In this document: positions 1 through 9,515 of the stretch, piece by piece
How the letters are laid out: each line of letters begins with the position of its first letter
Numbering within the stretch: position 1 is the stretch's first letter
NCBI GenBank assembly: GCA_038120765.1
Contig: JAYOMI010000004.1
Location: 19,237 to 83,236, forward strand
Direction of reading: 5' to 3'
Length of the DNA: 64,000 nucleotides
Origin: CAXBCP01 sp038120765
GTDB lineage: Bacteria; Pseudomonadota; Alphaproteobacteria; MPNO01; UBA830
The notes under the pieces: generated by a model
Seen by the model: only the letters and a program-made list of their open reading frames with translations
What the model was told of the DNA's origin: nothing
Databases searched by the model: none
Position numbers and translations under genes: made by a program

Positions 1-170
1 CTGACCGCCAGCGAATGGCGCTCTATTTCCGCGGCAAGCCCTTCGCATGCGAGTTCATAGGGGAACTGAATTTCCACGGCCCGGAATCCCGCTTCGGCGG
101 CCGCACGGGGCCGGTCGATAAGGGCATGCTCGCAGAACATGGTGGACAGATTGGCGGAAAATTCAGGCAT
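1..170 (-). CDS. hyi: Hydroxypyruvate isomerase family protein, N-terminal part (cut by window edge)
   Basis: This reading frame starts at the ATG at 168-170 on the minus strand and runs off the left edge, so only about 56 residues are visible. They begin MPEFSANLSTMFCEH, followed by IDRPRAAAEAGFRAVEIQFPYE. That is the characteristic opening of the Hyi/OtnI family (xylose-isomerase-like TIM barrel), which interconverts hydroxypyruvate and tartronate semialdehyde or isomerises related 2-oxo acids. The substrate cannot be decided from the N-terminus. The family assignment is by recognition of this conserved start. Confidence 0.7.
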   Translation of the reverse strand, partial: MPEFSANLSTMFCEHALIDRPRAAAEAGFRAVEIQFPYELACEGLAAEIERHSLAV

Positions 171-267
171 TCGGCGGTCCCGGTGTTTTTTCCATCGTAA
201 ACCGCTTCGCCGGGTATGACGAATGCTTGACGAAATCCGGCCAACCGCTTATATCCGGCCCCCTTAT

Positions 268-344
268 GGCGGGGTAGCTCAGCTGGTTAGAGCAGCGGAA
301 TCATAATCCGCGTGTCGGGGGTTCAAGTCCCTCTCCCGCTACCA
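268..344 (+). tRNA. tRNA-Met (CAT anticodon), elongator type
   Basis: A 77-nt cloverleaf with encoded CCA. The acceptor 5' strand is 268-274 and pairs with 333-339, including a G1-U72 wobble. The D stem is GCTC. The anticodon stem 295-299/307-311 encloses a 7-nt loop with CAT at 302-304, and the T loop is TTCAAGT. CAT could also mark a lysidine-modified tRNA-Ile, but the body resembles elongator tRNA-Met of alphaproteobacteria. It is not an initiator. Confidence 0.94.
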
Positions 345-350
345 ATTTAT

Positions 351-390
351 AACCCTTGCCGGGCTGGCGCCGGGCAAGGGTTTGTTTTTA
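351..390 (+). terminator. Rho-independent terminator of tRNA-Met
   Basis: Inverted repeat AACCCTTGCC (351-360) and GGCAAGGGTT (373-382), followed by a T-rich tract, seven nucleotides after the tRNA CCA end. It separates the tRNA from the small ORF at 424. Confidence 0.75.
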
Positions 391-423
391 TGGCCGCACG
401 CGCAGTCGGCATCAGGAGATATC

Positions 424-654
424 ATGGCAGGTCGGAACAAAAAGGCGACGAAAGCGACGTTCCAGTCGTTTAACGTCGTTTACGCGGATGAGAGCCTGAG
501 CTCGAACCGTCGCGTCCCGGCAGATCTCCTTGAAAACCCGTATGGCGAAGAGGTCCTCGAACTTGCCCGTCTTGCCATCGAAAAGCAGGATGACGAGATC
601 GCCCATCGCTCCGGGATCCGCAAGCCGCGGATCAAATCCGTCACGCCGGCCTGA
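424..654 (+). CDS. Hypothetical protein, 76 aa
   Basis: A small basic protein beginning MAGRNKKATKATFQSF. An AGGAG ribosome binding site lies about 6 nt before the ATG at 424. An in-frame upstream ATG at 382 sits in the tRNA terminator and is rejected. There is no signal peptide or membrane segment. The C-terminal half is a charged, probably helical stretch (EEVLELARLAIEKQDDEIAHR). I do not recognise the family. It stands alone between the tRNA and the convergent GMC pseudogene. Confidence 0.6.
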   Translation: MAGRNKKATKATFQSFNVVYADESLSSNRRVPADLLENPYGEEVLELARLAIEKQDDEIAHRSGIRKPRIKSVTPA

Positions 655-672
655 CAGCGCCACTGTGACCAT

Positions 673-2334
673 CTAGCCGGAGAGCCGCTCTTTCAGGTGA
701 TCGGCGAGGCGGAGTGCCAGGGCGACGATCGTCAGGGTCGGGTTCGCCGATCCGATGGTGGGAAAGACGGAACTCCCCGCGACCGACAGGTTCGCGACGC
801 CGAAGATCTGGTAATCCGCATCGACCACGCCCCGCGCGGGATCGTGCGCCATTCTGGTGGTGCCGGAATGATGCCGCCCGGGTTCCAGGATCCGCGAGAA
901 ATCGCCGCGGTACAGATAAAGCGCGTCTTCATCCAGCCACGGCGATTTGTGCACCCGGCCGATCCCGAGCCGCCCGAATTCGGCGGCGAGAAGATCCGGC
1001 ATCTGCGCGAAAGTCCGCCGGTCCTGTTCCGACAGGCGCCAGTCGATCCGGGCGCGCGGCATGCCGAGCGCATCCTTCTCGTCGGCAAGCGTTATCCGGC
1101 TGTCGCGGTTCGGTACCTGTTCGGTAATAGCGAACAACACCGGCAGGTGCGGCGGGCTTTTACCCTGGACGAGATTTTTGACTGCCGGGAGCGCGGTATC
1201 GAGATTGCGCAGGATATCCAGCAGATAGCTGCCATAGCTCTCCGCGGCGCTGTTGCCGTCGCGTTCCACGGCTTCGTAGACCGCGCGCACACCCTCGTCG
1301 ACCCGGGACCAGTCGCCGCGGATAAACAGGGCAACCGCGCCTGCGCTGTTTCGCTCTTTGGCGGCGGGCGACGGGCTGAGCGCCGCCTGGAACATCACCG
1401 GCTCCGATTCCGGTCCGGCTTTCGCCAGCGGATGACCGGAACTGTCGGGGGTGATCTCGGCATACTGGGCCATCAGGCGTTGCGGATTTTCCGATACCAG
1501 CAAAGAGCCCACGGAATCGTACAGGTGGTCCATAAAGTATCGGCCGACCATATCCCAGCTGTTACCGACCCCGCGCGATGCGACGTCGTTCGATGCCAGC
1601 AGGAGCCGCGCGTTTTCGATGCCGCCGCTGGCCAGCACGAAGTGCCGCGCGGCCACCCGGCCGCTTTTCCCGGTGAGCGATTTCAGCGTGATATGGTCGA
1701 CAGACGCGGCATTGGCGGCGAGGCCGATATTCATGACATTCGCGTTGAACAGGACCGTGATGTTCGGGGCAGCCTTCAAAGCCGTCCCGTAACGGTCTCC
1801 GAAGCGTGTCGGCGGGCTGAACTGATAGAAGCGGTTGACCAGATACTGCGCGTCGAATGCGTAGGGGGCGTCTACCGTTCGCCGCCACAGGCGGTCATCG
1901 TAGATATAAGGGCCGATCTCGCAGACGGTCTGGGCACGGGGGTAAAAGCGGGAAAGCTCCCGCCATTCGATGGGCCAGCCGCTGTCCGGAATCCAGTCGT
2001 GTTTTTCGAGATCTTCCGGATCGAGCGGGACGCAGTACCCGCCTCAGTGATTTGTGCTGCCGCCGAAATAGCGCAACCTGCTGTGGATCGCCGGGACGCC
2101 GTAATGGACGCCGTCCTCGATGCTGCGCGCGCGTTTGGCGGCCGGTTGCGGCGCTTCCTGATAAAGCTGTTGCGTCGCGTCTTCGTATTCCTGCGCGCTC
2201 TCGACGACGCAGACCTTCGTCGTTGTCCCGATAAATTCCCGCGCAATCGATATGCCCGCAGCGCCTCCGCCGATTATGCAGAGGTCGCAGTCGACCTGGT
2301 GTTGATCGGGTAATTCGCGAAAATCGGCGAACAT
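673..2334 (-). pseudogene. GMC-family oxidoreductase interrupted by one in-frame TGA
   Basis: FAD-dependent GMC (glucose-methanol-choline) oxidoreductase, 553 codons. The N-terminus has the dinucleotide-binding GGGAAG at residues 22-27. The C-terminus has the GMC motif HHSGTTRM and the closing block SANPTLTIVALALRLADHL. The frame is open over the whole length except a TGA at 2044-2046 (codon 97), inside FGGSTNH-stop-GG. Family members normally have Trp there, so one TGG to TGA change explains the break. The next in-frame start (1779) would give a 368-aa fragment without the FAD-binding fold. The gene follows the small Tat-type protein at 2336-2737 with almost no spacing, a usual arrangement for membrane-associated GMC dehydrogenases. 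It may be a real pseudogene or a base-call error. Confidence 0.85.
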
Positions 2335-2335
2335 G

Positions 2336-2737
2336 TCAGCCGGTCCTGTACAGGCTCACGAGGGCGATCGCCTCCGCTTCGCTCCTCGCCATGATCCAGC
2401 CGTCCAGGGCAACGGTATCGCCTGCTGCAAAATCCGCGTCGCACGAAGACCGGAGGTGACGACGCATCTGGTCGGTCGTTCGCACAGCTGTTCGGGCCGC
2501 CGACCAAAGCAGACGGTCGGGGAAGTCCTCGCCGTTGCCGGCATGACGGTAATGCCGGAGCGCCTTGACGCCGAGGCGCCGTGATGCCGGATTGTCGGGC
2601 ACGAGTTCCAGCAATATCCGAATCAGCCCGGCATCTTCCTGATCGGGCAACGGCGCGGCTGTCGGACGACAGACCGGCAGAAGCGGCAGGAGCACGGTGG
2701 TGGTCAGGCAGGCAAGGAAACGGCGTCATTTGTTCAT
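2336..2737 (-). pseudogene. Small Tat-signal protein linked to GMC dehydrogenase, early TGA
   Basis: The frame from ATG 2735-2737 reads MNK, then TGA (2726-2728), then RRFLACLTTTVLLPLLPVC and continues open to 2336. Changing TGA to CGA gives MNKRRRFL followed by a hydrophobic stretch, a plausible twin-arginine signal. The C-terminus, DFAAGDTVALDGWI followed by ARSEAEAIAL, matches the small Tat-signal proteins encoded next to GMC oxidoreductases, which probably export or anchor the flavoprotein. Downstream restarts (GTG at 2695) would lack the signal. Identification rests on this C-terminal pattern and on the neighbour. Confidence 0.55.
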
Positions 2738-2903
2738 TCGCTATTGTAATCCGGGCAGTGCGCAGATTGCTATCCGCACTTTGGACCGGTTTTTTCTCGG
2801 TAGAATGGTCGGAAGATTAAAGAGCGGGACGACGGACCGCGAGCGGGCGTGACGGCGTGTTCGTCTATTGCATCGTGACGGTTTCCAGCGATAATCCGCG
2901 CAA

Positions 2904-3577
2904 GTGATACTTCGGTCCAACCTACCCAGATTGCGCGACCACTGCCGCAGTGCGACAAGCGTGCTGGACGTCGGCGGATGGCATAATCCGTCAATCTGGC
3001 GACTCACGTTCTGGATATCATGCCCTACGAAACCCGGCGCCGGGAGGATGCTCTCGACCCGGAGGATGCCGAACGGTGTACGAGTGAGACCTGGCAGATT
3101 CACGATGCCTGTGAGGGAAACTGGCCCTGGCCCGACAAATATTTCGATTTCTCCGTGTGTTCGCATACGCTGGAAGATATTCGCGATCCGATCGTTGTTG
3201 CGAAGGAACTCGTCCGGGTTTCCAGATCGGGATATGTCGAGGTGCCGTCGCGCGCGCGGGAACTATTCGTAAAAGACCGTTTTGCAAGACTGAAAATGCT
3301 CTTTGGCAAGATGCCCGAAATCGGCTTCCCGCATCACCGGTGGTTTTGCGAACTGAACGACGGTGAACTGCACTTCTTCCATAAGGGTCAGGAAGTGGGC
3401 ATTGATCGGAATTCCTATATTACCCTTGGTGAACTCGGGCGGAAAATGACAGAAGCCGAATCCGGGATCGGGATTTTCTGGACGGACAGTTTCACGGCGC
3501 GGAAAATCATCATCGGCGCTCATGAGTCTCTTGCCGAGAAAAAGATCAAATTGCTCAACCAGTTGAAGGCAGGCTAG
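2904..3577 (+). pseudogene. Class I SAM-dependent methyltransferase-like gene, frameshifted
   Basis: Two frames form one protein. The frame from GTG 2904 gives SATSVLDVGGWHNPSI, the glycine-rich SAM-binding motif I. From about position 2999 the sequence continues in another frame as THVLDIMPYETRRR, then FDFSVCSHTLEDIRDP and so on to 3577. A single missing base, for example a third G in the run at 2998-2999, joins them. The middle block (DKYFDFSVCSHTLEDI) resembles motifs II-III of Methyltransf_11-type enzymes. The in-frame start at 2904 lacks a clear ribosome binding site and an in-frame TAA lies just upstream, so the true N-terminus is uncertain. Together with the next gene (TylF-like) it may have acted on sugars or polysaccharides. 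Confidence 0.6.
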
Positions 3578-3579
3578 CA

Positions 3580-4332
3580 GTGCGGGGTGTTCTCAACAGG
3601 CTGGTGCGGCCGTTTGGCTACGAGGTTGTGCGGCCGCGGAAGAAAATCGATCCGGATATCCTGTCGGACGAGGCCTTCATGAATATACTGGCGGTTTGCC
3701 AGCCCTATACCATGACCTCGGTAGAGCGCATGTACGGGCTTTATCAGTCCGTGAAATATATCGTTGAACGCGACATACCCGGCGACATTGTCGAATGCGG
3801 GGTCTGGATGGGCGGCAGTTCCATGGTCGCGGCCATGACGCTCGATCTTGTGGGCGACACTTCCCGGAAGCTTCATCTCTAGGATACGTTCGAGGGAATG
3901 ACCCCGCCGACGGAACAGGATGTCAATTACCAGGGCGTCCATGCCAATGACTTTCTCGATCCGGGAGACCGGGTCGATGGAGAATCCAACGTCTGGGCCT
4001 ATGCATCTCTCGAAATGGTGCGGAAGAACCTCGACCTGACCGGGTTGCCGCGCGACCGCTTTCACCTGGTCAAAGGCCGTGTGGAAGACACGATTCCCGG
4101 CAGCATGCCTGCGGCCATTTCCCTGCTACGGCTCGATACGGACTGGTATGAATCCACCGCGCACGAACTCAAACACATGTTCCCCGTTCTGTCGCCCGGC
4201 GGCGCCCTGATCATTGACGATTACGGCCACTGGCGCGGCTCGCGCGAGGCGACGGATGAATATTTCGCCGCCGAGGGCAATATTCTCCTGAACCGGCTCG
4301 ATTATTCCGGCCGGATCGGGATCAAGGGATAG
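3580..4332 (+). pseudogene. TylF/macrocin O-methyltransferase-like gene with in-frame TAG
   Basis: GTG start at 3580, two nucleotides after the preceding stop. The protein has the TylF pattern: SVERMYGLYQSVKYIVERDI, then GDIVECGVWMGGSSM (SAM-binding), then DTFEGMTPPTEQD, LDTDWYESTAHELKHMFP and GGALIIDDYGHWRG (metal-binding acidic residues). The frame is interrupted once by TAG at 3880-3882 (codon 101), directly before DTFEG. Family members have Tyr there, so a TAC or TAT to TAG change accounts for it. Without the stop it would be 250 aa. A restart at 3898 would give a 144-aa fragment without motif I. Confidence 0.8.
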
Positions 4333-4344
4333 CTCCCAGGGGTC

Positions 4345-4791
4345 TCAACGCTGGAGGTCGCGGATCGTTCTTTCCAGAAAATCGAGAAACCGCGACCGGT
4401 CTTTCTTGTCGAAAGGCCGCGGACCGCCGGTCACCGTGCCGGCGGAACGCAGATCGGTCATCAGGTTCCGCGTCGCGAGCACGCTGCCGATGGAATTCGC
4501 GTCCAGCGGCTCGCCGTTTGGCCGGACCACGCGCGCACCCGCCTCGATGCAGCGCGCCGCCAGCGGAATATCGTTCGTGATGCAGATGTCCCTGGCGGCG
4601 ATCCGCTCGGCGATCCAGTTATCCGCTGCGTCCGATCCCCGGGTGACGATCGTCGTGGTGACCAGAGGGTGCGGGTTCGGCCGGATGCCGCCGTCGCTGA
4701 CCATGTGAACCGCCAGATTATGGCGTTCCGCGACCCGGACGGTCTCGTCCTTCACGGGACAGGCATCAGCATCGACGAATATTTCGGTCAT
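4345..4791 (-). CDS. yaiI: YaiI/YqxD family protein (UPF0178, DUF188)
   Basis: A 148-aa protein starting MTEIFVDADACPVKDE, the invariant opening of the UPF0178 family. Further family blocks are VSDGGIRPNPHP, ICITNDIPLAARCIEAGA and RPNGEPLDANSIG. The fold is PIN-like and a nuclease role has been suggested for the family, but none is established. The gene is complete and convergent with the TylF-like pseudogene, 12 bp away. Confidence 0.9.
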   Translation of the reverse strand: MTEIFVDADACPVKDETVRVAERHNLAVHMVSDGGIRPNPHPLVTTTIVTRGSDAADNWIAERIAARDICITNDIPLAARCIEAGARVVRPNGEPLDANSIGSVLATRNLMTDLRSAGTVTGGPRPFDKKDRSRFLDFLERTIRDLQR

Positions 4792-4948
4792 GTCTTCAAT
4801 TCTGCTTTTGGCGGCCGCCGCACAAAATGGGCCAGAAACTTAGATAGCATACTATTCTATCGCGCTTCGGACCCCTAGAATACGCGCTTCAATGAGGCGG
4901 CAGGGATATGCCGCAGACGAGCCCACCTATGAAGGAGCATCTGACGGA

Positions 4949-6577
4949 ATGGCCGGGACGAAAGAATACGATTATGTGATTGTGGGCGCGGGCAGCGCGG
5001 GGTGCATGCTTGCCTATCGTCTGGGCGCGGACCCCGGCAACCGGATACTGGTGCTGGAAGCCGGCGGCCCGGATACCGACCCGCTGATCCATATTCCCCT
5101 CGGCCTGGGCAAAATGCACGAAAAGCGCGCCCATGACTGGGGTTACGATGCCGAGCCCGAGGAAAACCTGAACGGGCGCGAGATCGAAGCCATGCGGGGC
5201 AAGGTTGTCGGCGGATCATCGTCGATCAATGTGATGGCTTATGTGCGGGGGCATCGCGGCGATTACGATCGCTGGGCAGCGAACGGCGCCGCCGGCTGGT
5301 CCTATGCGGATGTGCTGCCCTATTTCCGGCGGATGGAAAGCTGGGAAGGGGGCGCGGATGACTGGCGCGGCGGTGAAGGCCCGCTGCACACGCAAAGCGC
5401 CAAGTCCGACGATCCGCTCTGGGAGGCCTGGATCGAGGCCGGACACGCCATGGGGTTCGGCTTCACGGAGGATTACAACGGCGAGAAACAGGAAGGGCTC
5501 GGCCGCAGCCAGTCCAACATACACAAGGGCCGCCGCCACAGCGCCGCGACGGCATTCCTGCGCCCGGCCATGCGCCGTGGAAACGTGACCCTGCAGGACA
5601 GTACTTACGTGACCCGCGTTGTGATGGACGGCAATCGTGCGACGGGCGTCGCCTATTCGCGCCTCGGCAGGACAGAAATCGTGCGCGCGGCCAAGGAAGT
5701 GATCCTCTCCGGCGGTGTCTTCAATTCGCCGCAGCTGCTGATGCTTTCCGGAATCGGCCCTGCGGATCATCTGCGCAGCGTCGGCATAGAGCCGGTTATC
5801 GATTCCCCCTATGTCGGCCGGAACCTGCAGGACCATCTGGCGGTACAGCCCACGGCGTCGCGGCCCGAGCCCGGTCCGTTTCGCGCGACGATGCGGTTTG
5901 ACCGGATGGCGACCGCGATCGTCCGCGCGCACCTGTTCGGCACGGGGCCGGCAACGGTTCTGCCCGGCGGTCTGCATGGGTTCATCAAAACGCGGTCCGA
6001 CCTGTCGGCAACCGATATCCAGTTCCTGTTCCGCGGCGCTCCCGGGAATGCTCATATGTGGTTCCCGGGTATCAAGCGTCCCTACACGGACGGTTTCGGC
6101 GTGCGGCCGGTCCTGCTGCACCCGGAAAGCAGGGGCGAGGTATTGCTGCGCTCGGCGGATCCGTTCGACAAGGTGCGCATCCGGCAGAATTTCCTGTCCG
6201 TGCCGAAGGATCTCGAGACGCTGCGCACCGGCGCAAAACTGGCGCGCGAAATGATGCACCAGCCGGCGCTGGATGCGTTCCGGGGGAGCGAGACGGCGCC
6301 GGGGACGAACGTTAAAGCCGATGCCGAGCTGGACGACTGGATCCGCCGGACCGCGATCACGGCCCATCATCCTTCCTGTACAGCGTCGATGGGGACCAAT
6401 TCCGAGGCAGTGCTCGATACCGAATGCCGCGTGAAGGGCGCGGAAAACCTGCGGGTTGTCGACGCGTCGGCGATGCCGGACCTGGTCTCCGGCAATATTC
6501 ATGCCGCCGTGCTGGTGATCGCCGAGAAAGTCAGCGATCATATGTTGGGCAAGCCCTATCTGCCGCGGGCCGCGTGA
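4949..6577 (+). CDS. GMC-family alcohol/choline dehydrogenase-like flavoprotein
   Basis: A complete 542-aa FAD-dependent GMC oxidoreductase. GAGSAG at residues 13-18 binds the ADP moiety of FAD and LEAGG follows. The GMC signature 1 region is MRGKVVGGSSSINVMAYVRG and signature 2 is SGGVFNSPQLLMLSGIGP. The C-terminal catalytic pair lies in HHPSCTASMG and SGNIHAAV. I chose ATG 4949 over the in-frame start at 4892 because GAAGGAG (4931-4937) precedes it and the FAD fold begins right after. It should oxidise a primary alcohol to an aldehyde. The TRAP transporter that follows on the same strand probably imports its substrate, which cannot be named. Confidence 0.9.
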   Translation: MAGTKEYDYVIVGAGSAGCMLAYRLGADPGNRILVLEAGGPDTDPLIHIPLGLGKMHEKRAHDWGYDAEPEENLNGREIEAMRGKVVGGSSSINVMAYVRGHRGDYDRWAANGAAGWSYADVLPYFRRMESWEGGADDWRGGEGPLHTQSAKSDDPLWEAWIEAGHAMGFGFTEDYNGEKQEGLGRSQSNIHKGRRHSAATAFLRPAMRRGNVTLQDSTYVTRVVMDGNRATGVAYSRLGRTEIVRAAKEVILSGGVFNSPQLLMLSGIGPADHLRSVGIEPVIDSPYVGRNLQDHLAVQPTASRPEPGPFRATMRFDRMATAIVRAHLFGTGPATVLPGGLHGFIKTRSDLSATDIQFLFRGAPGNAHMWFPGIKRPYTDGFGVRPVLLHPESRGEVLLRSADPFDKVRIRQNFLSVPKDLETLRTGAKLAREMMHQPALDAFRGSETAPGTNVKADAELDDWIRRTAITAHHPSCTASMGTNSEAVLDTECRVKGAENLRVVDASAMPDLVSGNIHAAVLVIAEKVSDHMLGKPYLPRAA

Positions 6578-6693
6578 CGCCGAGACCCCGGTCGTGTAAC
6601 AGAGAGAATGAGATCCCGTATGGCGGCGTTTAAGAAAAAAGGTTCGATAAAGCGTCCCGAGACACGATCACACGACAAACCTGGAGAATTGCG

Positions 6694-7671
6694 ATGAGAA
6701 AAATCCTAGCAACCACATCGGCCCTGGCTGTGGCATTTGCCCTCGGCGCGGGTGCTGGCAGCGCAAATGCACAAACCGAAATAAAAATTCCGCTGGAAAC
6801 TCCGGCTGCGCACATCAAGACGCGCACCGCCGTGGTGTTCAAGGAAACACTCGAAAAGATGTCGGCCGGTAAATACACGGTAACCCTTTATCCGTCCGGG
6901 CAGTTGATGGCCGGCAAGGACGAAGTGCCTGCGGTCGCACGCGGCCAGGTGCAGATGGCGATGCCGACAATCGGCTACGTCTCGACGATCGAGCCCGCGT
7001 TCAAGCTGCTCGAGACGCCGATGCTGTTCGACAGCTATGATTCCATGGAAACGGCGCTGAACGGACCTGTCGGCAAGGAATTGCTGGATAAGCTGAGCGC
7101 GAAGCGTCTGATGGGTGCCGGATTCTGGTATGACGGGTTCGTGGCGCTCTTTGCGAACCAGCCGATCAAGACACTCGAGGACTTCAAGGACAAGAAAATC
7201 CGCGTGTTCCCGTCCGAGGTCCTGGCGAGTTCGACCACGGCCCTTGGCGCGGCGCCGACCGCCATTCCGGGCGCCGAGGTGTTTCTCGCGCTCAAACAGG
7301 GCGTTGCGGACGGCGCCTGGACATCGGCGCCCTACGGCAACCAGATCAAGATCTATGAAGTGCTGAAAGCGGTAACAAAGGTGAACCTGTTTCCGTTCGG
7401 CTATGTCGTGGTTGTGAACCCGGCCTGGTACGAAAAGCAGGGTGCGGCAGGTCAAAAAATGATCAATGACGCGCTGGCGGCCGCCAAGGCCTACAACCTG
7501 AAGGAAATCACCAACTCCATCGACGACGCCTACAAGAACATGGCGGCGAACGGCATGGAAGTGGTGGAATTCTCCGCTACGGAACGCGAACGCTGGATCG
7601 CCGCGCTGAAGCCGCTCTATGACGGTCTCGACCCGGAAATCAAAGCGCTTCTCGCCAAGATCAAGAAGTAG
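6694..7671 (+). CDS. dctP: TRAP transporter substrate-binding protein, DctP family
   Basis: A 325-aa periplasmic solute receptor. The Sec signal peptide MRKILATTSALAVAFALG ends at a likely ANA/QTE cleavage site. The mature part has DctP-family features: YPSGQLMAGKDEVPAVARGQVQMA, the conserved Arg region (KDKKIRVFPSEV) that normally holds the ligand carboxylate, and a long helical C-terminus. A GGAGA ribosome binding site precedes the ATG. It is the first gene of the dctPQM set and directly follows the GMC oxidoreductase gene. The ligand is probably an organic acid by family precedent. Confidence 0.92.
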   Translation: MRKILATTSALAVAFALGAGAGSANAQTEIKIPLETPAAHIKTRTAVVFKETLEKMSAGKYTVTLYPSGQLMAGKDEVPAVARGQVQMAMPTIGYVSTIEPAFKLLETPMLFDSYDSMETALNGPVGKELLDKLSAKRLMGAGFWYDGFVALFANQPIKTLEDFKDKKIRVFPSEVLASSTTALGAAPTAIPGAEVFLALKQGVADGAWTSAPYGNQIKIYEVLKAVTKVNLFPFGYVVVVNPAWYEKQGAAGQKMINDALAAAKAYNLKEITNSIDDAYKNMAANGMEVVEFSATERERWIAALKPLYDGLDPEIKALLAKIKK

Positions 7672-7677
7672 CGCTTC

Positions 7678-8217
7678 GTGACTGCGACCGGTCCCCGCAG
7701 CAGGGTGCGCACCCTGCTGCGGGGCTGGGATATTCTGTGCGATGCCGCAACCGGGCTTTTGTTCATAGCCGGCGCCGTTTTCATGTTCGCGATGGTCGTG
7801 ACACGCTACGGGTTCGCCTGGTCGGACCCGTCGGTGGAGATCATCGTCAGATACTTCATGATCTGGGGCACTTTCATCGGCATTTCCGCCGGCATGCGAT
7901 ACGGCGTGAATATCCGTTTTACGTTGATAGAGCACCTGCTGGGCGACCGGGGAACGCAGATTCTTCAGACCCTTGCGCATGTCGCGACGCTGTTGATTGC
8001 CCTCGCACTCGCCATATCCGGCTACACCCTTGCCGATGAAACCAAGATGTTCAACGAAGTCATGCCGACGGCCTTGCGCTGGCCTGTCTGGCCGTTCCAT
8101 GCGGCAGTTTTTGCGGGCGGCGTGCTCTTGAGCCTTCAACTGATCCGCTCGATCGTCGATGTCTGGCGACCGGGTGAACGGATCGCCGAAGACGCGAGCG
8201 CGGCGGGGTCCGTCTGA
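7678..8217 (+). CDS. dctQ: TRAP transporter small permease, DctQ family
   Basis: A 179-aa integral membrane protein with four predicted segments (around residues 20-45, 55-75, 95-115 and 135-155). It includes the DctQ-typical stretch EIIVRYFMIWGTFIGISAGMR. The start is GTG, 6 nt after the dctP stop. Its TGA overlaps the ATG of the large permease (TGATG), indicating translational coupling. It pairs with DctM to form the Na+-driven TRAP membrane domain. Confidence 0.9.
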   Translation: MTATGPRSRVRTLLRGWDILCDAATGLLFIAGAVFMFAMVVTRYGFAWSDPSVEIIVRYFMIWGTFIGISAGMRYGVNIRFTLIEHLLGDRGTQILQTLAHVATLLIALALAISGYTLADETKMFNEVMPTALRWPVWPFHAAVFAGGVLLSLQLIRSIVDVWRPGERIAEDASAAGSV

Positions 8218-9513
8218 TGGATATCGGCACAGCGTCCTTGATCCTTGTGGGCGTGCTCGCGATCCTCGCCATCATCGGCGTGCCGATAGGCCTTGCGCTG
8301 GCAGCGTCGGGCGCGACCTACATCTATATCACCAACGGCGTTCTGCCGGTGTCCGGCGGCATCATGTTCGGCGCGCTCGATAAAACGCCGGTCCTCGCCA
8401 TTCCCTTTTTCATTGTCGCGGCGGAGATCCTGAGCCGCGGGGGGGCGATCAAACGCCTGGTGTTCTCGGTCGATGCACTGATCGGACATCTGCCCGGCGG
8501 ACTCGCCGTGGTCGCTGTCGTGTCGACTATCATATTTTCGGCGATGTGCGGCTCCTCTATCGCCACCGCCGCCGCGATCGGTGTCGTGGTGCTGCCCGAA
8601 CTGATCAAGCGCGGCTATCCGCAGCGCTTCAGTCTCGGCCTGATCGCCATGTCGGGCGGGCTCGGTATTCTGATCCCGCCGTCGATCCCGCTGATCATCT
8701 ACGGCCTGGTATCCAACGAATCCATCGGCAAGCTGTTTCAGGCGGGAATCGTGCCGGGCCTGCTGTTCGGCGCGCTACTCTGCGCCTATGTCATCGTCCG
8801 GACCTGGTCGTGGCGGGAAACGCGGCGGGCGCCTGCGACCTTCGCTGAACGGCGGGACGCGCTGGTTGCGGCGACCGATGTCCTGATCCTGCCCGTTATC
8901 ATTCTGGGCAGCATCTATGGCGGGATATTCACCCCGACAGAAGCGAGCGCCGTCGCCGTCGTCTATGCGCTGGTGATCACNNNNNNNNNNGGTGATCACC
9001 GCGCCCGAATACCGGCGGCAGGGTTTTCGCAGTTTCGTGACGGTTATCGCGCGGGGGTGTATCACGTCGGCGGCGATCCTGGTCGTTCTCGCGGGCGCTG
9101 CCGTGTTCGGCTATGCGATGACGGATAGCGGCATTCCCCAGTCCCTCGTCGGCTGGATTACCGAGCAGAAGCTCGCCGCGGCGGGTTTCCTTCTGGCGGC
9201 CAACATCCTGCTGATCTTCCTTGGAATGTTCCTCGAGGTCATTTCCGCCCTGCTGATCACGCTGCCGATATTCCTGCCGTTGATCGCCCTGATGGACATA
9301 GACCCGATCCATTTTGCGATCATTATCATCATCAACATGGAAATAGCGGCCGTAACGCCGCCGATCGGCCTGAACCTGTTTACGCTCAGCGCCATCGGCA
9401 AGGTGTCGGTCGGCGAGGTGTTCCGGGGCACGGCGCCGTTCCTCGTCCTTGCCTTTTTCATGCTGGGGCTGATCACCTACGTTCCCGAAATCAGCCTCGT
9501 CCTGATCGACTGA
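8217..9513 (+). CDS. dctM: TRAP transporter large permease, DctM family (contains assembly join)
   Basis: A multi-spanning (about 12 helices) TRAP large permease. Recognisable blocks are FGALDKTPVLAIPFFIVAAEILSRGG (split: first 12, then the rest), GLGILIPPSIPLIIYG, PTEASAVAVVYAL, and near the end EIAAVTPPIGLNLFTLSAIG. A ten-N run at 8981-8990 breaks the frame on paper. The nine bases GGTGATCAC occur on both sides of it (8972-8980 and 8991-8999). Removing the Ns and one copy restores one frame from 8217 to 9513, about 425 aa, so the gene is probably intact. ATG overlaps the dctQ stop. Confidence 0.88.
8981..8990. other. Ten-N assembly join in dctM
   Basis: Flanked on both sides by the same nine bases, GGTGATCAC. 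Deleting the Ns and one copy (19 nt) brings the two halves of dctM into one frame. Confidence 0.9.
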
Positions 9514-9515
9514 TC

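Noticed and set aside
697..2313. Long open frame on the plus strand over the GMC gene (538 codons)
   Set aside because: High-GC shadow of the minus-strand GMC gene. The composition is low-complexity with many Arg and Gly, there is no recognisable domain and no ribosome binding site.
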